Source: Pseudomonadota bacterium (GTDB taxonomy: Bacteria > Pseudomonadota > Gammaproteobacteria > Burkholderiales > SG8-39). Taken from it: a stretch of 64,000 bases of DNA. The position numbers were made by a program, and so were the translations under genes. The notes under the pieces are model-generated. The model was not told where the DNA came from and searched no databases. It worked only from the letters and a program-made list of their open reading frames with translations. Where the stretch lies: positions 1-64,000 of the forward strand of contig JAJZPQ010000005.1 of the NCBI GenBank assembly GCA_021811085.1, written 5' to 3'. Shown one piece after another: positions 47,260 through 54,771 of the stretch; the stretch's first letter is position 1, and the number at the start of each line of letters is the position of its first letter.

Positions 47260-48237
47260 ATGAAAAGCAAATATCTAGTCGGCATCGTACTGGCGTGCGT
47301 TCTGGGTTTTTCCATAACCGCCGCCCGGGCGCAGGGCGCAGGGTATCCAGCCAAGGAAATTTCCTACATCATCGCGTTCAACCCGGGCGGCGAGTCGGAT
47401 ATCGAGTTCCGCTTGATGCAGCCGTTTTTTGAGAAGGCGCTCGGCGTGCGTTTCGTCCCCGATTACAAGCCGGCTGCGGGCGGTGCGCTTGCCTGGCAGA
47501 CGCTGGCTGGCGCCGCGCCCGACGGCTACACGCTGGCGGGGTTCAATTCTCCGCACATCATCACGCAGCCGCTCACGATGAAGGACGTCAAGTTCCAGAC
47601 CGAGGACTTTACCTATCTTTCAATGATAGAGAACACGCCGTCTACGCTGGTGGTGAAGAAGGGCTTCCCGGCAACGTCGCTGAAGGAGTTTGTCGATTAT
47701 GCAAAGAAGAACCCGGGCAAGGTTACGATAGCCGCGGTGGGCAAGTTTTCCGGACCGCACCTGAATGTCCTGCAGTTCATGAAAGTGGCCGGGATCAAAC
47801 TGACCTATATTCCCTTGCAGGGCACCGGGCAGGTGAAACCGCAAATCATGGGCGGCCACGTGGACGCGGCGTTCACCAATTCGCCGGCCGCGGTGGAAAT
47901 GATGGGAACGGGCGTAACGGTCCTCGCAGTCGGCACCGAAGCGCGCATGAAACAATTGCCGGGCGTACCCACATTTGCCGAACTCGGTTACAAGATCTAT
48001 CCGCGCATCGACCGCGGAATCATCGGGCCGAAGAATCTTCCCAAGGACATAGCGCAGAAGCTCGACAAGGCCTTCTATGCGATCGTGACGAACAAAGAGG
48101 TGCAGGCAAAGTTGAGCGAGGCCGGTTTTGTGCCCAATCCGATGACCATGGCGCAGGCTACGCAATACATGAAAGAGCAGAAGGAACAGGTGAAGAAGCT
48201 GCTCGACGAAGAGAAGCTGATGGAGACCAAGCACTGA
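47260..48237 (+). CDS. Tripartite tricarboxylate transporter binding protein (TctC/Bug family)
   Basis: Periplasmic binding protein of 325 residues with a signal peptide (LVGIVLACVLGFSITAARAQ). Family features are ISYIIAFNPGGESDIEFRL, APDGYTLAGFNSPHIITQPL and QIMGGHVDAAFTNSPAAVEM. AGAGAGGA precedes ATG 47260; an ATG two codons earlier is also possible. In place of the usual VPFPPGG it has AFNPGGESDIEF, so the ligand-binding loop differs from that of the second Bug protein of this region. It probably captures the sulfonated or dicarboxylic substrate for the TctAB permease. Confidence 0.9.
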   Translation: MKSKYLVGIVLACVLGFSITAARAQGAGYPAKEISYIIAFNPGGESDIEFRLMQPFFEKALGVRFVPDYKPAAGGALAWQTLAGAAPDGYTLAGFNSPHIITQPLTMKDVKFQTEDFTYLSMIENTPSTLVVKKGFPATSLKEFVDYAKKNPGKVTIAAVGKFSGPHLNVLQFMKVAGIKLTYIPLQGTGQVKPQIMGGHVDAAFTNSPAAVEMMGTGVTVLAVGTEARMKQLPGVPTFAELGYKIYPRIDRGIIGPKNLPKDIAQKLDKAFYAIVTNKEVQAKLSEAGFVPNPMTMAQATQYMKEQKEQVKKLLDEEKLMETKH

Positions 48238-48402
48238 AGTATGCCGGTGTCAGCGCCTCCGCTGCACCGCGCGCGGCGCCCCGGACCGGATTCGCGCCCG
48301 CCGCCTATCGTGCCTTGGCGGCGGGGCCGGCCGTCGATTCCCGTAAACCGCAGCGCGCCCCGTGGCAAAGTCCAAAGCCGCCAACATGGGTAGAATAGCG
48401 CG

Positions 48403-49122
48403 ATGGATATGCTGAAAGTATCGGTCTGGCGCGGCGCTGCCTCCGGCGAGTATCGCAGCTACGAGGTGCCGCGCCAGGAAAGCCAGAGCGTGCTTGATGT
48501 AGTCACCTATATCCAGCGCAGCATCGATCCCACCCTGTCCTACCGCTTCGCCTGCCGCGTCGGCATGTGCGGCGCCTGCGCCATGACGGTCAACGGCGTC
48601 GCGCGCTGGACCTGCCGCACGCATGTGGCGAAAGTGGCAAAGAACAACACGCTCCAGATCGCGCCTCTGGCCAATCTGCCGGTGATCAAAGACCTGGTCA
48701 CCGACATGCGCGAGTTTTTCGATAAATGGGCGCGCGCGCGCGGCCAGTTCGTCTCCGGCGCCGGCACCACGCGCAAGGACGACTTCGCGCGGGTCGCGGC
48801 GGATTCTCCCGAGCGCGTGGCGGCCAATGCCGGGATCGAATGCATAGGCTGCGGCGTGTGCTATGCGTCCTGCGATGTCGTCTCCTGGAATCCGGACTAC
48901 CTGGGGCCGGCCGCGCTGAACCGCGCCTGGACGCTGGTCAACGATGTGCGCGACGGCGCGCGCGCGGAACGCCTGGCCGCCGTCGCGGGCGATGCCGGCT
49001 GCCATGCCTGCCACACGCATCTCGACTGCAGCGAGCGCTGTCCGAAGAACATCGCGCCCACCGCTTCCATCGCCGGGCTCAAGCGTGCGGTGATGCTGGC
49101 CGCGTTGAAAGGCGAATTGTGA
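48403..49122 (+). CDS. Succinate dehydrogenase/fumarate reductase-type iron-sulfur subunit
   Basis: Protein of 239 residues with the SdhB/FrdB layout. The N-terminal plant-ferredoxin domain has CRVGMCGACAMTVNGVARWTC (2Fe-2S ligands). The C-terminal ferredoxin domain has CIGCGVCYASCDVV and CHTHLDCSERCPKNI for the 4Fe-4S and 3Fe-4S clusters. Standard SdhB proteins have Cys-Pro after the first cysteine group; here it is Cys-Asp, an unusual change. A 165-base spacer precedes it, so it may have its own promoter. Two small membrane proteins follow, and the flavoprotein subunit is most likely the divergent gene at 39041-40750. Confidence 0.88.
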   Translation: MDMLKVSVWRGAASGEYRSYEVPRQESQSVLDVVTYIQRSIDPTLSYRFACRVGMCGACAMTVNGVARWTCRTHVAKVAKNNTLQIAPLANLPVIKDLVTDMREFFDKWARARGQFVSGAGTTRKDDFARVAADSPERVAANAGIECIGCGVCYASCDVVSWNPDYLGPAALNRAWTLVNDVRDGARAERLAAVAGDAGCHACHTHLDCSERCPKNIAPTASIAGLKRAVMLAALKGEL

Positions 49123-49505
49123 GCGCTGAAATTCAAGTTCCGGCTGGCGCGCCGGCGCATGCGGCCAGCGCCCGGTTCGAAACCTGGCTGTGGATCGCCC
49201 AGCGCGCCAGCGCCGTGGTGCTCGCGCTGTGCGTGCTGGTGCATTTGGTGACCATTATCTACGCCGTGCGCCACGGCCTGACCGGCGCCGCCATTCTGGG
49301 GCGCACCCGGGGCAATACCGCCGCGCTTGCGTTCTATGCGCTGTACGTGCTCGCGATCGCGGTGCATGCCCCGATAGGCTTGCGCACGCTGTGCCAGGAA
49401 TGGCTGGGCTGGCGCGCTGCATCCCTGAACTGGCTTATAGGCGCGCTCGCGCTCGCGCTGTTCGTTTTCGGCCTGCGCGCGGGCTGGGCGGTATTCCTGG
49501 GGTGA
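49119..49505 (+). CDS. Small membrane anchor of an SDH/fumarate reductase-type complex
   Basis: Membrane protein of 128 residues beginning at GTG 49119, which overlaps the stop of the iron-sulfur gene by four bases (GTGA). Three hydrophobic helices are visible: AVVLALCVLVHLVTIIYAV, ALAFYALYVLAIAVHAPIG and WLIGALALALFVFGLRAGW. Histidines in the first (LVHLV) and second (AVHAP) helices could ligate haem b. The pattern WLWIAQRASAVVLALCVLVH resembles the FrdC/SdhC N-terminal helix. It probably anchors the complex and passes electrons to or from quinone. Confidence 0.75.
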   Translation: MSAEIQVPAGAPAHAASARFETWLWIAQRASAVVLALCVLVHLVTIIYAVRHGLTGAAILGRTRGNTAALAFYALYVLAIAVHAPIGLRTLCQEWLGWRAASLNWLIGALALALFVFGLRAGWAVFLG

Positions 49506-49507
49506 GC

Positions 49508-49852
49508 ATGCGTAACGACTACCGCTCGCGCAATCATCCGGCCTGGTGGGCGTTCCTGGTGCACCGGCTGTCGGGTCTGGCGCTGTCGTTGTTCCTGCCC
49601 TTCCATTTCTGGGCGCTGGGCAATGCGCTGCAGGGCGAGGCCAGACTGGACACGCTGCTCAAATGGACCGAGCAGCCGCTGCTGAAATTCGCCGAGACCA
49701 TGCTGGTTCTGTTGTTGGCAGCGCACCTCACCGGAGGCCTGCGCCTGCTGGCGCTGGAATTTCTGCCCTGGCGCGGCTGGCAGAAGACCCTGTTGGCCTG
49801 GGCCGCAGGCGCGGCGTTCGCTGCCGGCCTGGCCTTCGCGCTCGCGCTGTAA
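49508..49852 (+). CDS. SdhC-like cytochrome b membrane anchor
   Basis: Membrane protein of 114 residues, starting 2 bases after the stop of the first anchor. HPAWWAFLVHRLSGLALSLF followed by LPFHFWALGNAL matches the SdhC signature (His-Arg-x-Ser-Gly with a following helix). A second helix MLVLLLAAHLTGGLRLLALE carries another candidate haem histidine. With the preceding gene it gives two three-helix anchors, as in class C/D four-subunit succinate:quinone oxidoreductases. A 92-base spacer separates it from the Bug protein gene. Confidence 0.8.
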   Translation: MRNDYRSRNHPAWWAFLVHRLSGLALSLFLPFHFWALGNALQGEARLDTLLKWTEQPLLKFAETMLVLLLAAHLTGGLRLLALEFLPWRGWQKTLLAWAAGAAFAAGLAFALAL

Positions 49853-49944
49853 TTCGTGGCGGTTGCACGACTGTCGGATTAGAATGAAACAAGAAGGTTG
49901 AGATAGAAAAATAAATTTCGCAAATCATACTGGAGGAGGTCACG

Positions 49945-50904
49945 ATGAAGCTGCTGAAAGCGTTTATATTCCTGCTGGTCCTGGCCTGTGGCAGCGCCTG
50001 GGCCCAGGGCTATCCCAACAAGTCGGTCAGGATGATCGTGCCGTTCCCGCCCGGGGGCGCGACCGATATCGTGGCCCGCGTACTGGCGCAGAAACTGAGC
50101 GATGCCTGGGGCCAGCCCGTTGTGGTCGAGAACCGCAGCGGCGCCGGCGGCAATATCGGCGGCGAAGTGGCGGCCAGGTCCGCACCGGATGGCTATACGC
50201 TGTTCATGACTTCCGGTTCGATTGTCACTGCCAACCCGTATATCTACAAGAAAATGGCGTTCGACCCGGCCAAGGATCTGATGCCGATCACCAATGTGGC
50301 GAGCGGGCCGCAGGTCATCGTGGTGAACCCGAGTTTCCCGGCGAAGACCCTGAAAGAGTTCATCGATCTGGCGCGCGCCAAACCGGGCACGCTCAATTAC
50401 GGCCACGCCGGCATCGGCACCCAGACCCATCTGGCGGCGGAGAATTTCCTCGACGCCGCGAACCTCGACGTCGCCGCCATCCCGTATAAGGGCGAGGGCC
50501 CGGCGATGAGCGACCTGATTGCCAATCAGATCAACATGGTGACGGCCAACATCGCCGGCGCGATCGGCGCCGTCAACCACGGCAATCTGCGCGCGCTCGC
50601 CGTGACCGGCAAAGAGCGCTCGCCGCAGCTGCCCAATATTCCCACCGTCGCCGAAACGCTGCCCGGATTCGAGAACATCGGCTGGTTCGGGCTGATGGCG
50701 CCGGCGGGCACGCCGAAAGAAGTGATCAACAAGGTGTATCACGATACGGCCAAGATCCTCGACACGACGGAGATCCGCGCGCGCTTTTACGTGCTCGGCA
50801 TGGTTCCGGTCGGCAATACGCCGGAGCAGTTCGCCAAGGCCATCCGCGAAGAGAGTGCGCGCTGGGCCAGAGTGGTGCGCGAGCGCAAGATCTCGGTTCA
50901 CTGA
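49945..50904 (+). CDS. Bug-family (TctC) periplasmic binding protein
   Basis: Orphan tricarboxylate-transporter binding protein of 319 residues. A signal peptide (KAFIFLLVLACGSAWAQG) precedes the canonical Bug core: VRMIVPFPPGGATDIVARVL, NRSGAGGNIGGEVAARSAPD and PYKGEGPAMSDLIANQINM. A GGAGGAGG ribosome site precedes ATG 49945. No TctA/TctB genes lie beside it, so it may use the permease encoded upstream or act as a sensor, as proposed for other solitary Bug proteins. The fumarase-type genes follow 9 bases later. Confidence 0.92.
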   Translation: MKLLKAFIFLLVLACGSAWAQGYPNKSVRMIVPFPPGGATDIVARVLAQKLSDAWGQPVVVENRSGAGGNIGGEVAARSAPDGYTLFMTSGSIVTANPYIYKKMAFDPAKDLMPITNVASGPQVIVVNPSFPAKTLKEFIDLARAKPGTLNYGHAGIGTQTHLAAENFLDAANLDVAAIPYKGEGPAMSDLIANQINMVTANIAGAIGAVNHGNLRALAVTGKERSPQLPNIPTVAETLPGFENIGWFGLMAPAGTPKEVINKVYHDTAKILDTTEIRARFYVLGMVPVGNTPEQFAKAIREESARWARVVRERKISVH

Positions 50905-50913
50905 AACCCGCAT

Positions 50914-51789
50914 ATGGATGTCGATCTGCAGCAGGTGGAGGAAGCGGCGAAAGAGCTGTACATCCGCGCGCTCAAAATCCTGCCGCCCGACATCAAGGCG
51001 GGCATCGCCGCGCTGGCGCGCGGCGAAACCGACGCCACGGCGAAGAGCATACTCGGCACCATGATCAGGAATATCAGCGTGGCCGAGGACAACGCCAACC
51101 TGCTGTGCCAGGACACCGGCATCCCGATCTACAACGTCGCCATCGGCCGCGCCGTGACGGTGGACGGCTATGCGCTGAAGCAGGCGATACGCCGCGGCTG
51201 CGAGCGCGCGACGCGCGAGCATCCGCTGCGTTCCTCAGTGGTGCATCCGCTCACGCGCATGAATGAACATACTTCCTGCGGCCGCGGCGTGCCGGTGATC
51301 AACATCGATTTCAGCGAATCCGGCGAATCGCTGTCGATCGAAATGATCCCCAAGGGTTCGGGCTCGGAGAACAGCTCCTGGCTGAAAATGGCGATTCCGG
51401 CCGAGGGCGTGGATGCGATCAAGACGTTCGTCATCGATTGCGTGCTGGAGTCCGGCGGCAAGAGCTGCCCCCCCACCGTGGTCGGCGTCGGCGTGGGCGG
51501 CACCGCCGACCTGTGCGTGCACCTGGCGAAACAGGCGGCGACGCGGCCGCTGGGCTCGCGTTGCGCGGACGCCGAGGGCGCAGAGCTCGAACGCGCGCTG
51601 TCGGCAGCGGTGAACCGGCTCGGTGTCGGGCCGCAGGGCCTGGGCGGGGATGCGACCGCATTCGCGGTGCATGTGGAGACCGCCGCGACCCATATCACCA
51701 TGAATCCGGTGGCGGTGAACATGCAATGCCATTCGGCGCGGCGTGCGCGCGCCACGTTCACCCCCGCGGGGCTCGAGTACGGGTTTTAG
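50914..51789 (+). CDS. Class I fumarase / L(+)-tartrate dehydratase alpha subunit
   Basis: Iron-sulfur hydro-lyase subunit of 291 residues. Three conserved cysteines for the 4Fe-4S cluster are visible in NLLCQDTGIPIYNV, NEHTSCGRGVPVINI and ESGGKSCPPTVVGVGVGGTA. The C-terminal GGDATAFAVHVETAATHITM and NMQCHSARRARATF are typical. It pairs with the beta subunit encoded 22 bases later. Members hydrate fumarate, mesaconate or dehydrate tartrate; the residues seen do not decide between them. Proximity to SDH-like genes suggests that it hydrates the unsaturated product of that complex. Confidence 0.9.
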   Translation: MDVDLQQVEEAAKELYIRALKILPPDIKAGIAALARGETDATAKSILGTMIRNISVAEDNANLLCQDTGIPIYNVAIGRAVTVDGYALKQAIRRGCERATREHPLRSSVVHPLTRMNEHTSCGRGVPVINIDFSESGESLSIEMIPKGSGSENSSWLKMAIPAEGVDAIKTFVIDCVLESGGKSCPPTVVGVGVGGTADLCVHLAKQAATRPLGSRCADAEGAELERALSAAVNRLGVGPQGLGGDATAFAVHVETAATHITMNPVAVNMQCHSARRARATFTPAGLEYGF

Positions 51790-51811
51790 CGGCTGATCGG
51801 GGCAGATCGAC

Positions 51812-52420
51812 ATGGCACATTACGATTTCAATACGCCGGTGGCCGAGGCTGCGATCCGCGCCTTGCGCGTGAACGATACGGTCACGCTCAACGGCACGCT
51901 GTACGGCATACGCGACGCGACGCAGATCCATATGTTCGATCGCGGGCGCAAGACCCGCTTCGATCTGGCCGGCCATGCGGTGATCCATACCGCGCCCAAC
52001 GTGAAGAAAGTGCAGGCGTCGGCCGCGCATCCCGCCGGGTATGCGCCGGTGTGCGTAGGCACGACGACCAGCGCGCGCATGGAGCGCTTCACCCGGCCGC
52101 TGATGAGCCAGTACGGCGTGCGCATGATCATCGGCAAGGGCGGCATGCTGGCCGATTCGCTCGCGGCGTTCGCCGAGCTCGGCGGCGTCTATCTCGCGAT
52201 CGTGGGCGGTGCGGCGGCGCTGGAAACGACCTGGATCGAGCAAATCGAGGATGTCGATCTGGACGACCTCAATCCGGAAAGCCTGTGGCGCTTCCGCGTC
52301 AAGGGCTTCGGGCCGCTGCTGGTCGCGATGGACAGCCACGGCGCCAGCCTCTACACCGGGCTGAAACAGGCGGCGGCCGGCCGCCGCGCGGCCGTGCTCG
52401 CCAGCCTCGGCGTCAAATAG
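51812..52420 (+). CDS. Class I fumarase / L(+)-tartrate dehydratase beta subunit
   Basis: Beta subunit of 202 residues, the length of TtdB. Recognised segments are HTAPNVKKVQASAAHPAGYA, VGTTTSARMERFTRPLMSQY, MIIGKGGMLADSLAAFAELG and WIEQIEDVDLDDLNPESLWR. It forms the active site with the alpha subunit. The usual GPTTS motif reads GTTTS here. It is the last gene of the dicarboxylate region; DAHP synthase begins 6 bases later and is functionally unrelated. Confidence 0.9.
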   Translation: MAHYDFNTPVAEAAIRALRVNDTVTLNGTLYGIRDATQIHMFDRGRKTRFDLAGHAVIHTAPNVKKVQASAAHPAGYAPVCVGTTTSARMERFTRPLMSQYGVRMIIGKGGMLADSLAAFAELGGVYLAIVGGAAALETTWIEQIEDVDLDDLNPESLWRFRVKGFGPLLVAMDSHGASLYTGLKQAAAGRRAAVLASLGVK

Positions 52421-52426
52421 ACCGGC

Positions 52427-53512
52427 ATGAGCTTCCCTACCACTGAAAACCTCAACGTCGCCTCGTTCGAGGCGATGCCTTCGCCGCGCGAGCTGCACGA
52501 ACGCGCTCCGCTGTCCGACGCCGGTGCGCAATTCGTCGCCGCGGCGCGTACGACGCTGTGCCGGATACTCGACCACGCCGATCCCAGGCTGATGGTGATC
52601 GTCGGCCCGTGCTCGATCCACGATCCCGCGGCCGGCCTGGACTACGCCAAGCGGCTGCGCGAACTCGCCGCCGAGGTGCGGGACACGTTCTATGTAGTCA
52701 TGCGCGTCTATTTCGAGAAGCCGAGGACGGTCGCCGGCTGGAAGGGGTTCATCAACGATCCGCACATGGACGACTCCTTCCATATCGAGGAAGGCATGGA
52801 GCGCGCGCGCCGCTTCCTGGTCGACCTGGCCGCAATGGGGGTGCCCGCGGCCACCGAGGCGCTGGACCCGGCCTCGCCGCAGTATCTGGGCGATCTGATC
52901 GCCTGGTACGCGATAGGCGCGCGCACCAGCGAATCGCAGACGCACCGCGAAATGGCGAGCGGCCTGTCGGCGCCGGTCGGCTTCAAGAATGCGACCGACG
53001 GCAACATCGGCGTCGCGATCAATGCCATACGCTCGGCGCGAACACCGCACACGTTTCTCGGCATAACCGCCGACGGGACCCAGGCGATCGTGCGCACGCG
53101 CGGCAACCGCTACGGGCACATCGTGCTGCGCGGCGGCCAGAGCCCGAACTACGACACCGCCCAGGTTTCGCTGACGGAGCAGGAACTCGTGCAGGCAGGG
53201 CTCAAGCCCAACCTGGTCATCGACTGCGCGCATGCGAATTCGCTGAAAAAGCCGGAACTGCAGCCGCTGGTGTTCCGCGATTGCGTGCACCAGATCGTCG
53301 AGGGCAACAGCTCCATCGTCGGCCTGATGCTGGAGAGCAATCTCGTTGCGGGCAATCAACCGATCCCGGAGGACAAGTCCCGGCTGATCTACGGTTGCTC
53401 GGTGACCGATCCCTGCATCAGCTGGGATACGACGGCCAAGCTGCTGCGCGAATCCGCCGTTGCCCTGGCGCCGGTGCTGCGCGCGCGCGCAGCCGGCGCG
53501 GCGGAGCGCTGA
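52427..53512 (+). CDS. aroG: 3-deoxy-7-phosphoheptulonate synthase, class I
   Basis: First enzyme of the shikimate pathway, condensing PEP and erythrose-4-phosphate; 361 residues, usual for the AroF/G/H group. Motifs: VIVGPCSIHDPAAGLDYAKR, MRVYFEKPRTVAGWKGFIND, TEALDPASPQYLGDLIAWYA, RTSESQTHREMASGLSAPVG and HANSLKKPELQPLVF. Which feedback type it is cannot be read directly. Its erythrose-4-phosphate substrate is also a product of transketolase, but the gene is not near the cbb operon. Its stop overlaps the next ATG by one base. Confidence 0.95.
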   Translation: MSFPTTENLNVASFEAMPSPRELHERAPLSDAGAQFVAAARTTLCRILDHADPRLMVIVGPCSIHDPAAGLDYAKRLRELAAEVRDTFYVVMRVYFEKPRTVAGWKGFINDPHMDDSFHIEEGMERARRFLVDLAAMGVPAATEALDPASPQYLGDLIAWYAIGARTSESQTHREMASGLSAPVGFKNATDGNIGVAINAIRSARTPHTFLGITADGTQAIVRTRGNRYGHIVLRGGQSPNYDTAQVSLTEQELVQAGLKPNLVIDCAHANSLKKPELQPLVFRDCVHQIVEGNSSIVGLMLESNLVAGNQPIPEDKSRLIYGCSVTDPCISWDTTAKLLRESAVALAPVLRARAAGAAER

Positions 53513-53874
53513 TGCCTCATCCTGCGCCCGGCAATCTGGGCGAACTCGCGGCGCTGATCCGCGCGTTCGCCCGGGAGCGCGACTGGGAGCAGTTTCATAC
53601 GCCGAAGAACATTGCCATGGGCGTTGCGATCGAGGCGGCCGAACTCATGGAAGAGTTTCATTGGCTCACGCCGGAGGAATCGGCGCGGCTCGCGCCGCAA
53701 CAGCTCGAAGCGGTGCGCCACGAGATGGCCGACGTGCTGGTCTACCTGGTGCTGCTCGCAGACAAGCTCGGCGTCGATCTGTACGCGGCGGCTGCGGAAA
53801 AAATCGCGCTCAACGCGAAGAAGTATCCCGCCGACACCGTGCGCGGCAAGGCGACCAAGTACGACAAGTATTGA
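53512..53874 (+). CDS. MazG-like nucleotide pyrophosphohydrolase
   Basis: Small all-alpha NTP pyrophosphohydrolase of 120 residues, of the dCTPase/RS21-C6 type. It has the metal-binding pattern EAAELMEEFHW (ExxxE) followed by EMADVLVYLVLLADKLGVDL (ExxxD), and ends KYPADTVRGKATKYDKY, typical for the group. It removes non-canonical or excess nucleoside triphosphates. The ATG at 53512 overlaps the aroG stop (TGATG), so it is translationally coupled to aroG. Confidence 0.9.
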   Translation: MPHPAPGNLGELAALIRAFARERDWEQFHTPKNIAMGVAIEAAELMEEFHWLTPEESARLAPQQLEAVRHEMADVLVYLVLLADKLGVDLYAAAAEKIALNAKKYPADTVRGKATKYDKY

Positions 53875-53912
53875 TGTCGCAGGTGCGGGATCGCGCCGGC
53901 GCGCCAGATTAA

Positions 53913-54758
53913 ATGCTCAGTTACCGCCACGCCTTTCATGCAGGCAATCACGCCGACGTGCTCAAGCACCTCGTGCTGGTGCAGCTGATACGCTACCTGA
54001 CGCAGAAGGACAAGCCGCTGTGGTTCGTCGACACCCATGCGGGTGCCGCGGCCTATGCGCTGGACGAGGGCTACGCCACCAAGAATGCCGAATACGACAG
54101 CGGCATCGCCCGCCTGTGGGAGCGCAGCGATCTGCCGCAGCCGCTGGCCGATTATGTCGCCGAGGTGCGCGCATTCAATGGCAGCGGCGCATTGCGCCGT
54201 TATCCGGGTTCGCCGCAGTTGGCGACGCAGCTATTGCGAGCGCAGGACCGGCTGCGCCTGTTCGAGCTGCACAGCACCGAGAGCCGGCTGCTGCAGCAAT
54301 ACTTCCGCGACGAGGCACCGCGCGTGATCGCCCAAGCCGGCGACGGTTTCGCCGGCCTGCAAGCGGTCTTGCCGCCGCCCTCGCGCCGCGCGCTGGTGCT
54401 GATCGATCCTTCTTACGAAGACAAGGGAGACTACCGCCAGGTGTTGGCGGCCTTGCGCGACGCGCACAAGCGCTTCGCCTCCGGGGTCTATGCGGTCTGG
54501 TATCCGCAGGTGCAGCGGCGCGAATCGCGCCAGTTTCCGGACCAGCTCAAGCAGCTGCAGCAGAAGGATTGGCTGCACGTCAGCCTTAGCGTAAAGAAGC
54601 CGGCAGCCAGCGGCTATGGCCTGCACGGCAGCGGCATGTTCATATTGAATCCGCCCTGGCTGCTGCCCCAGGCGCTGGATGCCACCATGCCCTATCTGGC
54701 CAAGCTGCTGGCGCAGGATGCCGCTGCCGCGTTCAGCCTGGAGTCCAAGCTCGCATAG
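53913..54758 (+). CDS. rlmJ: 23S rRNA (adenine(2030)-N(6))-methyltransferase RlmJ
   Basis: SAM-dependent methyltransferase of 281 residues modifying A2030 in 23S rRNA. The N-terminus MLSYRHAFHAGNHADVLKHL is the RlmJ signature; the SAM-binding WFVDTHAGAAAYALD and the catalytic ALVLIDPSYEDKGDY (the DPPY-type motif reads DPSY) follow, then the C-terminal SGMFILNPPW. It starts 38 bases after the MazG-like gene and converges on the CDF gene. A standalone housekeeping function. Confidence 0.95.
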   Translation: MLSYRHAFHAGNHADVLKHLVLVQLIRYLTQKDKPLWFVDTHAGAAAYALDEGYATKNAEYDSGIARLWERSDLPQPLADYVAEVRAFNGSGALRRYPGSPQLATQLLRAQDRLRLFELHSTESRLLQQYFRDEAPRVIAQAGDGFAGLQAVLPPPSRRALVLIDPSYEDKGDYRQVLAALRDAHKRFASGVYAVWYPQVQRRESRQFPDQLKQLQQKDWLHVSLSVKKPAASGYGLHGSGMFILNPPWLLPQALDATMPYLAKLLAQDAAAAFSLESKLA

Positions 54759-54771
54759 CAGGGATTAACCG

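Noticed and set aside
48238-48402. Possible regulatory element or small gene before the iron-sulfur subunit
   Set aside because: GC-rich spacer with a TAGAAT-like box near the end but no -35 at a workable distance and no clear palindrome.
51758-53359. Minus-strand open frame of 533 codons opposite the fumarase beta subunit and DAHP synthase
   Set aside because: It spans two unrelated genes on the other strand and shows only shadow composition.
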